Origin: Acidobacteria bacterium UBA2161
Lineage (GTDB): Bacteria > Acidobacteriota > Vicinamibacteria > Vicinamibacterales > UBA823
Length of the DNA: 64,000 nucleotides
Direction: 5' to 3'
Assembly: GCA_002328835.1 (NCBI GenBank)
Contig: DCWN01000043.1
Location: forward strand, 62,001-126,000
Part shown: positions 8,335 through 15,735 of the stretch, in pieces
Layout: each line of letters begins with the position of its first letter
Position numbering within the stretch: position 1 is the first letter of the stretch
Notes under the pieces: generated by a model
What the model was told of the DNA's origin: nothing
Databases searched by the model: none
What the model saw: the letters and a program-made list of their open reading frames with translations, nothing else
Made by a program: the position numbers and the translations under genes

Positions 8335-8999
8335 TGGCGTTTGCTGTGACGCTCGACTTCACGCTCCAGCAGGGCCCGTTTCGTGTGCAGTTGGACGAGA
8401 CGGTGCGCGCTCGCGCGATTGCGCTGTTCGGCCGATCTGGCGCGGGCAAGACGACCGTGCTCGATGCCGTCGCCGGACTTCGCCGGCCGACCGACGGGCG
8501 GATCGTGGTTGGCGAGACCACGCTGTTCGCGTCTCGAGACGGCCTCGATCTCCCAGCTCGACATCGGCGAATGGGCTACGTCCCGCAGGATGCGGCGTTG
8601 TTTCCCCACATGAACCTCCGCCGTAACGTCACCTACGGCGCAGGGCATGGGCGCGGCGACACGCTGGCGAAGATTCTCGCCGTGCTCGATCTCGAGGCGC
8701 TCATCGAGCGGCGCGTGGACCAGCTGTCGGGCGGGGAGAAGAAGCGGGCGGCGATTGCCCGAGCGCTCATGGCCGACCCGCGCATGCTGCTACTCGACGA
8801 GCCGCTGAGCGGGCTCGACGCGGCGCTGCGGCAACGCGTGTTGCCGTACCTCATCCGCGTCCGCGACGAGCTGGAGACCCCGATGCTCTACGTGTCGCAC
8901 CAGGCCGAGGAGGTCCGGGCGATTGCCGACTGGGTGATCAAGCTCGACGGCGGCCGGGTCGTCTCCTCCGGGCCGCCCGACGAAGTCGAGTTGGCTTGA
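8334..8999 (+). CDS. modC: Molybdate ABC transporter ATP-binding protein, short form without Mop domain
   Basis: The true start is ATG 8334, overlapping the modB stop; the open frame further upstream is a shadow of modA/modB. The 221-residue product has all ATPase motifs: Walker A GRSGAGKTT near residue 32, Q-loop region YVPQDAALFPHM, signature LSGGEKKRAAIARAL, Walker B LLLDEP and the switch His in YVSHQAEE. It ends straight after the nucleotide-binding domain. Typical ModC is about 350 residues with a C-terminal TOBE/Mop domain that senses molybdate, and this one lacks it. In this cluster the only TOBE domain is in the divergent regulator. The next gene is convergent, with a repeat fragment between. 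Confidence 0.9.
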   Translation: MAFAVTLDFTLQQGPFRVQLDETVRARAIALFGRSGAGKTTVLDAVAGLRRPTDGRIVVGETTLFASRDGLDLPARHRRMGYVPQDAALFPHMNLRRNVTYGAGHGRGDTLAKILAVLDLEALIERRVDQLSGGEKKRAAIARALMADPRMLLLDEPLSGLDAALRQRVLPYLIRVRDELETPMLYVSHQAEEVRAIADWVIKLDGGRVVSSGPPDEVELA

Positions 9000-9002
9000 T
9001 CA

Positions 9003-9058
9003 GATCGGGGCTGCGCCCCGAACCCCCGCGCCGGCACGCTCGGGCGCAACGCCCAGTC
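9003..9058. repeat. Chimeric fragment of intergenic repeat families A and B
   Basis: Between the convergent modC and S9 peptidase genes lies the family A hairpin end (CGGGGCTGCGCCCCG followed by AACCCCCGCG, about 9006-9030). It is directly followed by a family B terminus (CGGGCGCAACGCCCAG, 9041-9056). It looks like a remnant in which pieces of the two repeat families met. Fuller copies of A are at 28141 and 50905, of B at 22779, 28990 and 36365. Confidence 0.55.
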
Positions 9059-9080
9059 GCGCGGCCTTCACTCCGGACTC

Positions 9081-11114
9081 CTACGGCTGTGTAGTTTCGG
9101 TTTCGCCCCAGATGTAGCGGCCGAACCACTCCAGGTTCTGCTCCATCGCAGCGCGGGTCGCTTTGGGCTTGTTCAAGCCATGGCCGAAGCCCTTGAAGAC
9201 CACGAGCCGCACCGGCACGTTCTGATCCCGCAAACCTTGATACAGCTCGTAGGCGTTCGGCAGCGGCACGCGGCGGTCCAGTTCGCCGTGCTGAATCAGC
9301 GTCGGGGTGTTGGCCTGCGTGATGTAGGTGATCGGCGACGTGGTGGCGTAGATCTCTGGATCGTCCCAGGGCGTGGCCTGCAGGTACTGCCGCGTGAACG
9401 GGTGGATGTCGGTATTGACGTAGTAGGTCATCCAGTCGGAGATCCCGGCGCCCACCGACACTGCTCGGAAGCGGTCGCTGTCGTGTGTGGTCAGGAAGGC
9501 CGAGATGTACCCGCCCTGGCTCCAGCCCATTGCCCCGACGCGGTTGCCGTCGACAAGTCCCTCGGCGATCAGGTGGTCGACGCCGGATACGACATCCCAG
9601 GCGTCGCCCACGCCCAGGTTGCGCACGTTCAACGCGCGGAACGCTGCGCCGTAGCCGGCGCTGCCGCGGTAGTTGGGTTCGAGGACGAGCGCACCCTTGG
9701 CGACGAAATGGTCGAGTGGATAGGTGCGGTACGCGAGCGGTTGCGGCCGCGAGATGCCCGTGGGTCCGCCATGAATGACGACGAGCAGCGGATAACGACG
9801 GCCGCGCTCGAAATCGGCCGGCTTGTGAAGGACCCCTTCGATGCTCGTGCCGTCCCGGCTCGCCCAGGAGATCACCTCGCGCGTGGCGAGCGTCCAGTCG
9901 CGCGCCTGATCCCACATCCGCGTCAGCCTGGTGGCCTGGAGATGTTCGCCATCAGCCCCTTCGGTCGGCTGGCCCGGCAGATCGGCCACGAACAGCTCCT
10001 GGCCCGTCGTGGCATCGGCGCCGGCGAATGCCACCGCGTCGAACGTCCGCGTGAACGTGAAGCCGGCCGAGGTCGACTCTGGCGCGCGCGAGAGCCGGAT
10101 CACGCTGTGCGAGATCGGATCCAGCCTGTAGAGATGCGACCAGGTGCGATCGGACGCCGAGAAGTAGATGCCGTGCGGGCCCCAGGCGATGGGCGAGGCG
10201 TGTTCGTCGAATGCCCCGGTCAGGACGTCGAGGCTCCCGCCCTCGGCGGGTACCGTCGCGATCTCCCGGTTGGTGTAGTAGAACCATTCGCTGCCCATCG
10301 ATGTCGTGAACGCGATACGCAGGCCGTCGGGCGACCACACCGGACGCGAGTCGGGGCCGGCTTGTTCGACCAACGCGCGCACTGCGCCGTCGCTCACCCG
10401 GGCGACCGAGATGTCTGCGGATTCGCTGGAGGACGGATCGCTGTCGGTCCGGTGGTCGAACGCGACGCTCGCGTCGTCGGGTGACCAGGCGATGCTGCCG
10501 ACGACGAAGGGGCCTTCGGTCAACCGGCGCGGTTCGCCCTCATCGCCCTCGTCGGCATCGACGACGTACAGATGCGCCATCCTGAGACCCTCGTCGACGA
10601 TTTCGAACTCGCCGGCGCGTTCGTCGCGGGCCTTCCGAGCGTCGCTGACCGGGTCGGTTGCGACAAAGGCCAGCCGGGCGCCGTCGTGCGCCCAGGCGAA
10701 GCGGCTCACGCCCCCGTCGACTGACGTGACCTGGCGCGCTTCACCGCCGTCGGGTCGGATCGCATAGATCTGGCGCGTGCCACCCCGGTCGGAGAGAAAG
10801 GCGATCCGGCTTCCGTCGGGTGCCCAGGCCGCCGAGTTGCTCGAGCCTTCGGCGTTGGTCAGGTGCCGCGGTGCCCCGGACGCGACATCGACGATCCACA
10901 GCTCGGTCTCCCAGGCGTTCTTGTCCCAGTTGGCTTCACGCACCTGATAGACGACCGCCCGGCCATCGGGCGAAATCGCGGGGCTCTGCGCTGCCTTCAT
11001 CGACAGGATGTCGTCGAAGGTCGGGAGGCCGGATTGCGCGCGTACGAGCGCCGGCGCCCCAACGGTCAAGGACAGCACCATCGGGGCCGTGATGCCGAGG
11101 CGGCAGAGTCGCAT
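9081..11114 (-). CDS. Secreted S9-family oligopeptidase (prolyl oligopeptidase/acylaminoacyl peptidase type)
   Basis: A 677-residue protein with an N-terminal signal peptide (ITAPMVLSLTVGAPALVRAQ), an N-terminal beta-propeller with repeated SPDG blades (ISPDGRAVVYQVRE, WAPDGSRIAFLSDRGG, WSPDDASVAF, WSPDGLRIAFTT), and a C-terminal alpha/beta-hydrolase peptidase domain. The catalytic triad can be placed: Ser532 in GWSQGGY, Asp613 in ELDRRVP and His645 in GFGHGL. Such enzymes cut short peptides, often after Pro or from blocked N-termini. The signal peptide indicates action outside the cytoplasm, fitting a peptide-degrading lifestyle. AAGGAG stands before the ATG. It is the second of two codirectional genes, 60 bases downstream of the beta-barrel gene, and faces modC. 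Confidence 0.92.
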   Translation of the reverse strand: MRLCRLGITAPMVLSLTVGAPALVRAQSGLPTFDDILSMKAAQSPAISPDGRAVVYQVREANWDKNAWETELWIVDVASGAPRHLTNAEGSSNSAAWAPDGSRIAFLSDRGGTRQIYAIRPDGGEARQVTSVDGGVSRFAWAHDGARLAFVATDPVSDARKARDERAGEFEIVDEGLRMAHLYVVDADEGDEGEPRRLTEGPFVVGSIAWSPDDASVAFDHRTDSDPSSSESADISVARVSDGAVRALVEQAGPDSRPVWSPDGLRIAFTTSMGSEWFYYTNREIATVPAEGGSLDVLTGAFDEHASPIAWGPHGIYFSASDRTWSHLYRLDPISHSVIRLSRAPESTSAGFTFTRTFDAVAFAGADATTGQELFVADLPGQPTEGADGEHLQATRLTRMWDQARDWTLATREVISWASRDGTSIEGVLHKPADFERGRRYPLLVVIHGGPTGISRPQPLAYRTYPLDHFVAKGALVLEPNYRGSAGYGAAFRALNVRNLGVGDAWDVVSGVDHLIAEGLVDGNRVGAMGWSQGGYISAFLTTHDSDRFRAVSVGAGISDWMTYYVNTDIHPFTRQYLQATPWDDPEIYATTSPITYITQANTPTLIQHGELDRRVPLPNAYELYQGLRDQNVPVRLVVFKGFGHGLNKPKATRAAMEQNLEWFGRYIWGETETTQP

Positions 11115-11174
11115 CTTGAACTCCTTGGTAGAGGACAGGCCAAGGAGCGTAGCACAGGGCCGAACGACGCCTGC

Positions 11175-11708
11175 CTAGAATCGGAAGACGACGCCGACCG
11201 ACGTCCGCCAGAAACTGAAGTCCCCGAGGTCGAAGTCGAGGATGCCTTCGCCGCCGTCGCTCAGACTGCGGAGGTAGCGGACGTCGCCGCGGATGCCGAA
11301 GGTCTCCCCGAAGAATCCGTAGAGCCCGCCGCCCAGATTGATGCCCAGGTCGTTGCGGCTGAACTCGATCAGATCGGACGGCCCGGCGATCCGGCTTCGC
11401 ATGAGACCCATGCCGCCGACCACGTAGGGCCGCACGGGCCCGGCGGGCGCGCCGATGATCACGCTGCCCATCAGCGTCAGCAAGTTGTTGTCGCTCTCGG
11501 GCTCTTCGTCGACGAAGAAATCCGGGGTGTAGCCAAGGTCGAACTCGAAGCCGACCAATTCACGGCCCATGCCGGCGAGCGAGAAGCCCCACGTCGTCTG
11601 GCTCATCGCGCTGCCGATGTACGGCGAGAAGAGCCCGTCGGCCGAGGCGCTCACCGGGACCAGCAGGCTGAGGACGAGCACGAGCGGCGCGAGGCGATGA
11701 AGAGGCAT
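11175..11708 (-). CDS. Outer-membrane beta-barrel protein
   Basis: The start is placed at ATG 11708, where GGAG precedes it and a clean signal peptide begins (APLVLVLSLLVPVSASA); a longer upstream frame lacks these. The 177-residue product has alternating polar/hydrophobic stretches typical of beta strands (TTWGFSLAGMG, VGFEFDLGYTPDFF, VRPYVVGGMGLMRS, LGINLGGGLYGFFG, FGIRGDVRYLRSL). It ends in VGVVFRF, the terminal Phe recognised by the BAM machinery. It resembles the small porin-like eight-stranded barrels (OmpA/OmpW-like fold). It may be cotranscribed with the S9 peptidase downstream. The function is not evident; the outer-membrane location is the firm part. Confidence 0.8.
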   Translation of the reverse strand: MPLHRLAPLVLVLSLLVPVSASADGLFSPYIGSAMSQTTWGFSLAGMGRELVGFEFDLGYTPDFFVDEEPESDNNLLTLMGSVIIGAPAGPVRPYVVGGMGLMRSRIAGPSDLIEFSRNDLGINLGGGLYGFFGETFGIRGDVRYLRSLSDGGEGILDFDLGDFSFWRTSVGVVFRF

Positions 11709-11793
11709 GGGTTCTCCTGCGTGTGAGCGACCACGGCTACTCGAGCTTATCGGGTGGATTTGCTCCCTGCGACAGGGCGCCGCGCCTCGGCCC

Positions 11794-12096
11794 TCAGCGG
11801 CCCGCGAGCTGCTGCGCATGATGCTGCACGAGCTCCCACGCCCGGCCGACGTGGTGCTCGGTCGTCCGGAGATGGCCGATCGCGAGGCGGATCACGTAGC
11901 GACCGGCCAGTTTGCCGTGGGAAAGGAACACTTCGCCCGAGGCGTTCAAGGCATCCAGCAGATCGGTGTTGAACCGTTCGAGCGTCGCCTCGTCCCAGTC
12001 GGTGCCGGCCGGCCTGGCGCGGAAGCAGACGACGGAGAACGGTACCGGCGCCAGCCGTTCAAAATCCGCGTGGGCGTCGACCCAGCCGGCGAAGCA
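11794..12096 (-). pseudogene. Detached C-terminal coding segment of the PLP decarboxylase, after an in-frame amber codon
   Basis: Directly after the TAG at 12099-12097 the same frame stays open for 100 codons to a TGA at 11796-11794. The encoded segment is clearly decarboxylase-like: FAGWVDAHADFERLAPVPF, then VVCFRARPAG, ALNASGEVFLSHGKLAGRY, VIRLAIGHLRTTEHHV and RAWELVQ. These are the standard C-terminal motifs of this PLP-decarboxylase family. With it, the protein would be about 496 residues, near the family length. So either a single nonsense change (CAG to TAG would suffice) has recently broken the gene, or the codon is read through, or it is a sequencing error. Confidence 0.8.
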
Positions 12097-13284
12097 CTAG
12101 GCCAGACGCATGTGTTCGCTCAACCGCCGCCGGATCCCCTCGGCGCCGAAGTGGCGCAGCACCATCCAGAGCTTCAGCGCCCGGAATCGCCGCCCGAGCT
12201 GGAAGCCTGTGTCCATGAGGTTCTGCACGTCACCGGCTTCGGGGGTGCGCAGGTACTCGGGCGTCAGGGAGAACGCCGCGCGCACCACGTCCATCCGAGG
12301 CGAGAACAGGGCGCTCAGGTCGAACGGTGTGAAGAGCCACTTGTGTGGGTTGATCACGACCGAGTCGGCGCCCTCGCAGCCGTCCAGAACGTGCGCGCAG
12401 CTGGGCACCATGGCCGCGACGCCGGCGTAGGCGGCGTCGACGTGCAGCCAGATGCGCTCGGCCGCGCAGATCCGGGCGATCGCCGGCACGGGGTCGACGC
12501 TGGTCGTCGCGGTCGTGCCGGCCGTGGCCACGACCGCTATCGGCAAGTGGCCGGCCTCCCGGTCCTCGGCGATCGCGCCCGCCAGATGCTCCGCTCGCAT
12601 CCGGAAGTCCGCGTCGACCGCGATCTTTCTCAGCGCGCCGTGCCCGAGGTCCAGCAACATGACCGCCTTGTCGACCGACGAATGGGCCTGCTCGGAGCAG
12701 TAGACGCGGAGGCCGGAGAGATCGGCGCGCCCGGCGAGGCCGCGCTCACGGACGTCCGGCACCGCCGCTTCGCGCGCTGCCGCGAGCGCGTGGATGGTGG
12801 CCACCGACGCCGTGTCGTAGATGACTCCCTCGAACCCCTCCGGCAGCCTCACGAGTTGTCGGAGCCAGTCGAGGGTCAATCCTTCCAGTTCGGTGGCGGC
12901 CGGTGACGTCCGCCAGAGCATGGCCTGAACGTTCAATGCGGCGGCGAGCAGCTCGCCGATGACGCCCGGCGCGCTGCCACTGATGGCGAAATAGGCGAAG
13001 AAGCCGGGGTGGTTCCAATGGGTCAGGCCGGGCGTGATGATCTGCTCGAAGTCGTCGAGGATCGCGTCGAAGTCCTCGCCGTGTTCGGGCGGTTCGGCGG
13101 GCAGGGCGGCGCGCACATCACCCGGCTGCACCTGGGTCATGACCGGGTAGCGCTCGGAGTGGCCGAGGTAGTCGGCCACCCAATCGAGCGCGCGCCGTGC
13201 GTGCCGGTTGAAGGCCTCGGCGTCCATGTCGCCGAGGGAACCCTCGGCGTCAGGCGAGCGTGGGCGCGTCGACTCGTCGGACAT
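12097..13284 (-). CDS. Pyridoxal-dependent amino-acid decarboxylase (group II, aromatic-type), C-terminally truncated by TAG
   Basis: The intact frame encodes 395 residues of a group II PLP decarboxylase. Visible are THWNHPGFFAYFAISGSAPG near residue 90, a substrate/cofactor region VYCSEQAHSSVDKA, ATAGTTATTSVDP, WLHVDAAYAG and the PLP-Lys motif NPHKWLFTPFD. The family decarboxylates aromatic or related L-amino acids. Here the frame ends at TAG (12097-12099), although about 100 conserved C-terminal residues follow in the same frame (see the adjoining segment). Missing the C-terminal domain would be expected to destroy activity, so this is probably a very recent pseudogene unless the codon is read through. 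It starts two bases from the phosphatase gene's stop, in a likely two-gene transcript. Confidence 0.85.
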   Translation of the reverse strand: MSDESTRPRSPDAEGSLGDMDAEAFNRHARRALDWVADYLGHSERYPVMTQVQPGDVRAALPAEPPEHGEDFDAILDDFEQIITPGLTHWNHPGFFAYFAISGSAPGVIGELLAAALNVQAMLWRTSPAATELEGLTLDWLRQLVRLPEGFEGVIYDTASVATIHALAAAREAAVPDVRERGLAGRADLSGLRVYCSEQAHSSVDKAVMLLDLGHGALRKIAVDADFRMRAEHLAGAIAEDREAGHLPIAVVATAGTTATTSVDPVPAIARICAAERIWLHVDAAYAGVAAMVPSCAHVLDGCEGADSVVINPHKWLFTPFDLSALFSPRMDVVRAAFSLTPEYLRTPEAGDVQNLMDTGFQLGRRFRALKLWMVLRHFGAEGIRRRLSEHMRLA

Positions 13285-13286
13285 GC

Positions 13287-13850
13287 CTAGCAGCCCGCGG
13301 TGAGTGTGCCGCGGCTATACTGGCGGACGTACTCGAGGGCGAACTCCTTCAGGCCGGGCGAGCGCAAGCCGATCGTCTCAGCTTCGGCAGTGGCGCGGTC
13401 CACGTCCCAGCCGTCCAGCTTGACCCGCTTGATCAACCACATCGCGCCGACGCGGTTCGCGGAGCCGCAATGCACGAATGTCGGCTGGTTGGTCGGGTCC
13501 GCGATGACCGCCAGGAACTCCTCGGCCACCGCGGCCGACGGGTCCGACCCCCGGAACGGGAGGTGGAAGTACTTCAGGCCTATCGCCTCGGCCTTCTCGG
13601 CCGCGCCGACCGGGTCGGCGCCGTTCTCGCCCTCGGTGCGGAAGTTGACGACGGCGGCAAACCCACGCCGTTGCACCTCGTCGAGGGCGTCGAGCGTCGT
13701 GGCCCCGGCGCACGCCACCGTGGCGCCCACCTGGGTGTAGTTCCGAATACCGGGCACATCCTCTTTGGCCAGTTCTTGCGCGCTGACAGCCGTTGCGGCT
13801 ACAAGGACAAGCGCCGGGATCAACGAACAGGTGACGTACTGGGATCGCAT
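13287..13850 (-). CDS. Exported protein-tyrosine/dual-specificity phosphatase-like protein
   Basis: A 187-residue protein with a signal peptide (SLIPALVLVAATAVSAQ) and a cysteine-phosphatase core. The P-loop is HCGSANR (His127, Cys128, Arg133, spacing C-x4-R rather than the usual C-x5-R). It follows the layout of the beta-lactamase-hydrolase-like/DSP family, for example AAVVNFRTEGE and YFHLPFRG. A periplasmic location is expected. The substrate is unknown. A TATAAT box stands eight bases before its ATG with no ribosome-binding site, so the transcript may be leaderless. The PLP decarboxylase starts just downstream on the same strand. The shortened P-loop leaves open whether it is an active phosphatase. 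Confidence 0.75.
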   Translation of the reverse strand: MRSQYVTCSLIPALVLVAATAVSAQELAKEDVPGIRNYTQVGATVACAGATTLDALDEVQRRGFAAVVNFRTEGENGADPVGAAEKAEAIGLKYFHLPFRGSDPSAAVAEEFLAVIADPTNQPTFVHCGSANRVGAMWLIKRVKLDGWDVDRATAEAETIGLRSPGLKEFALEYVRQYSRGTLTAGC

Positions 13851-13858
13851 GACCGAGA

Positions 13859-13864
13859 ATTATA
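13859..13864 (-). promoter_or_regulatory. TATAAT box for the exported phosphatase gene
   Basis: A perfect TATAAT on the minus strand lies eight bases upstream of the phosphatase ATG (13850). Transcription would begin at or within two bases of the start codon, and no Shine-Dalgarno sequence is present. Confidence 0.5.
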
Positions 13865-13886
13865 GCGCGTTCACAAGGAGGGTGGA

Positions 13887-14360
13887 GTGGCTGAACTGGT
13901 GCATACCAGCCGGATGCGGCTGGAGAAGATCAAGGGTCCGATCCGTCACGCGTACATCGAGAATTTCGATGAACCGATCCGCTTCGGGGTGCACGGCGGG
14001 ATCAAGCACTTCTACGGCATCGAACCGGAGGAGGAACTGCCGGCCACCCTGGACCACATGGTCGCGGCCGTCGGCGGTTGACTGCTCGGCACCCTGGCCG
14101 GCGCACTGGAAGTGCGTCAGATTCCGTCGGGCGATGGTCGAGTCACGGCAACCGTCGAAGGTGACATCGAGGCGGTGGACAAGATCCTTCGCATCACGCG
14201 GATCCGGGTTCGGTATGCCTTGCGGATTCCCGCCGGCACCCGCGCCGCCGCCGACCGCGCGCTGGCGACCCACGAGAGCAAGTGTCCGGCTGCGATGAGC
14301 GTGCGGGGCTGCATCGACCTGGTGATCACGGCCGACGTGACGGAGGAAAAAGAAGTGTAG
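13887..14360 (+). CDS. OsmC/Ohr-family peroxiredoxin-like protein with in-frame UGA: probable selenoprotein
   Basis: The GTG start at 13887 follows AAGGAGG. The frame runs to TAG at 14360 through one TGA (14079-14081), giving 157 residues if UGA is read as selenocysteine. The UGA is codon 65, in the context HMVAAVGG-U-LLGTLAGALEV, exactly where OsmC/Ohr proteins carry their peroxidatic Cys. The second conserved Cys of the family is Cys133 in HESKCPAAMS. Sequence on both sides of the UGA is OsmC-like and in one frame, so this is not two genes or a frameshift. A stem-loop of bacterial SECIS type follows (14101-14117). The family reduces organic hydroperoxides via a Cys pair, so a Sec-Cys pair fits. 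The selenocysteine machinery is not in this window and must be elsewhere for this to hold. Confidence 0.85.
14101..14117 (+). promoter_or_regulatory. Candidate bacterial SECIS element
   Basis: Twenty bases after the in-frame UGA, CGCACT (14102-14107) and AGTGCG (14111-14116) form a perfect six-pair stem closing the loop GGA, extended by a G-U pair at 14101/14117. The loop begins with G and lies 26 bases from the UGA, within the 16-37 base window and with the loop G expected for bacterial SECIS hairpins. The same bases also encode LEVRQ-type OsmC sequence, so the hairpin is inside the gene as expected. Confidence 0.7.
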
Positions 14361-14384
14361 CGCGGGACTGCAGTCCCTCGCCTC

Positions 14385-15485
14385 TTACCGATCCACCAAC
14401 ACCGCGACCGGTTCGATCAGACGGACCGTCAGCGTCATGCCCGGAAGCAGGGTCGTGCGGCTCCGGTCGCCGGTCATGACCGACGCCGTGCCGGTGGCCG
14501 CGCCGGCCGCTCCACCGACGGCCGCACCGCGCCGGCCCCCGAAGATTGCGCCGAGGATTGCACCGGTCACCGCCGCGCCCCCGATCGTCTTGGCGCTGCG
14601 TCCACCCTGTCCCTCGCCCTCGCGATAAACCGGATCGGTGACGATCGACATGTGCGTGCGGTCGGGCATCACGAGGGTGTGGAACCTGACACCGATCCGT
14701 GCGGTCTCGCTCATCCGACCGCCCTGCTCCACGAGCACGACGGAGCCTTGCAGCTGCGCGCCGGCGGGGATCGCGACGCGTTCGCCGACGAGCACGTCGC
14801 GCGCAACCGTCGCGTCGACGCGGTCCTCCACCTGTGCACTCTCGCTACTGACGCGCGTCTCCAGCTCCAGACCGATGACCGAGTCGGCCGCGACGACCAA
14901 CTCCTCGAGCTCCTCCAGGTCAAGGCGTGGCAAGTCGTCGCCGGTGGCGCGGGCCGTGGCGCCCGCGCCGCGGCCGACGGTTTCCAGCTCCATGTCTTCT
15001 GGCCAGGGTTGATCGAGGCCGATCCACTCGTCGGTCGCGCTTCGCGGCGCCTCCACGTCAGCCAGGGTTGGCGGTTCGACGGCGATCGCCTCGGGCGGCG
15101 TAGGTGAAGTCTCGGCACCGATCGCTTCCGGGGCTTCGCCTGGGTCCGGTTCTTCGATGTCGGGAGCCGTCACCGGCACGGTCTCCTCGAGGTTCCGCGT
15201 TTCCGGGCGCGGGCTGTCCTCGAGGACGGCGTCGACCGTCACGGTCGACTCGGCCGGCGGCTCGGTCGCTTCGTTGACGACGGTCTCGGTCGCCTCGACG
15301 GCCTGGGTCGGAGGCTCGATCGGCGCGGTCGGCAGCACAGGGGCGGCCGCTCGCGCGGTCTGGCCTGCTACCGCGGCCGCGCCGGCGTCGGCATCGTTCT
15401 GCCTGACAGCGAGGTAGGCACCCGTCCCGACCGCCACGAAGCTGGCCAGGAACAGCGCGCCGAGGGTCAGAGGTCTGGACAACAT
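14385..15485 (-). CDS. Membrane-anchored protein with VirB10/TrbI-like C-terminal domain and glycine-zipper
   Basis: The start is set at ATG 15485 because AAGGAG precedes it by six bases; an ATG 15 bases earlier lacks a site. The 366-residue product has one transmembrane segment (TLGALFLASFVAVGTGAYLAV), then a ~150-residue acidic, Pro/Thr/Glu-rich linker. After that comes a beta-rich domain (LELETRVSSESAQVEDRV, VAIPAGAQLQGSVV, IGVRFHTLVMPDR) resembling the VirB10/TrbI fold, and a glycine-rich hydrophobic stretch (VTGAILGAIFGGRRGAAVGG) before the final TVRLIEPVAV. It probably spans the envelope, with the linker crossing the periplasm. No conjugation genes are nearby, so it is not evidence of a type IV secretion system. 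Function unknown. Confidence 0.7.
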   Translation of the reverse strand: MLSRPLTLGALFLASFVAVGTGAYLAVRQNDADAGAAAVAGQTARAAAPVLPTAPIEPPTQAVEATETVVNEATEPPAESTVTVDAVLEDSPRPETRNLEETVPVTAPDIEEPDPGEAPEAIGAETSPTPPEAIAVEPPTLADVEAPRSATDEWIGLDQPWPEDMELETVGRGAGATARATGDDLPRLDLEELEELVVAADSVIGLELETRVSSESAQVEDRVDATVARDVLVGERVAIPAGAQLQGSVVLVEQGGRMSETARIGVRFHTLVMPDRTHMSIVTDPVYREGEGQGGRSAKTIGGAAVTGAILGAIFGGRRGAAVGGAAGAATGTASVMTGDRSRTTLLPGMTLTVRLIEPVAVLVDR

Positions 15486-15735
15486 CAGCAACTCCTTCAT
15501 CCATGGTTACAGCAATTGCCGTGCCCATCTCGGAGTTCAAGCGATCTTCAGAACACCCTGTGTTTCAGTAGTTTACTAGAACGCCTCGGCGCCGAGTGGC
15601 GTCGCGCACCAATGACACCTGTCCTGGGAAGGGGACCGTCGGTGCCGCACGCGGCCCGATCCGGCGCGCGCCCGGCATCCGGCTGGGAAGGCTTGACAAC
15701 CAGCAGCATCTCGCTCAGGGTTAGGAGCGAAGAGG

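Noticed and set aside
12097..12099. TAG as pyrrolysine or reassigned Gln codon
   Set aside because: Many genes in the window end normally in TAG, and no PylS/PylT or suppressor tRNA is seen; nonsense mutation or error is simpler.
13887..14081. Two separate small genes either side of TGA 14079
   Set aside because: Both parts are one OsmC protein in one frame, and the second part has no ribosome-binding site; a Sec-encoding single gene explains it better.
14385..15485. Type IV secretion component
   Set aside because: Only the C-terminal fold resembles VirB10; no other secretion or conjugation gene is nearby.
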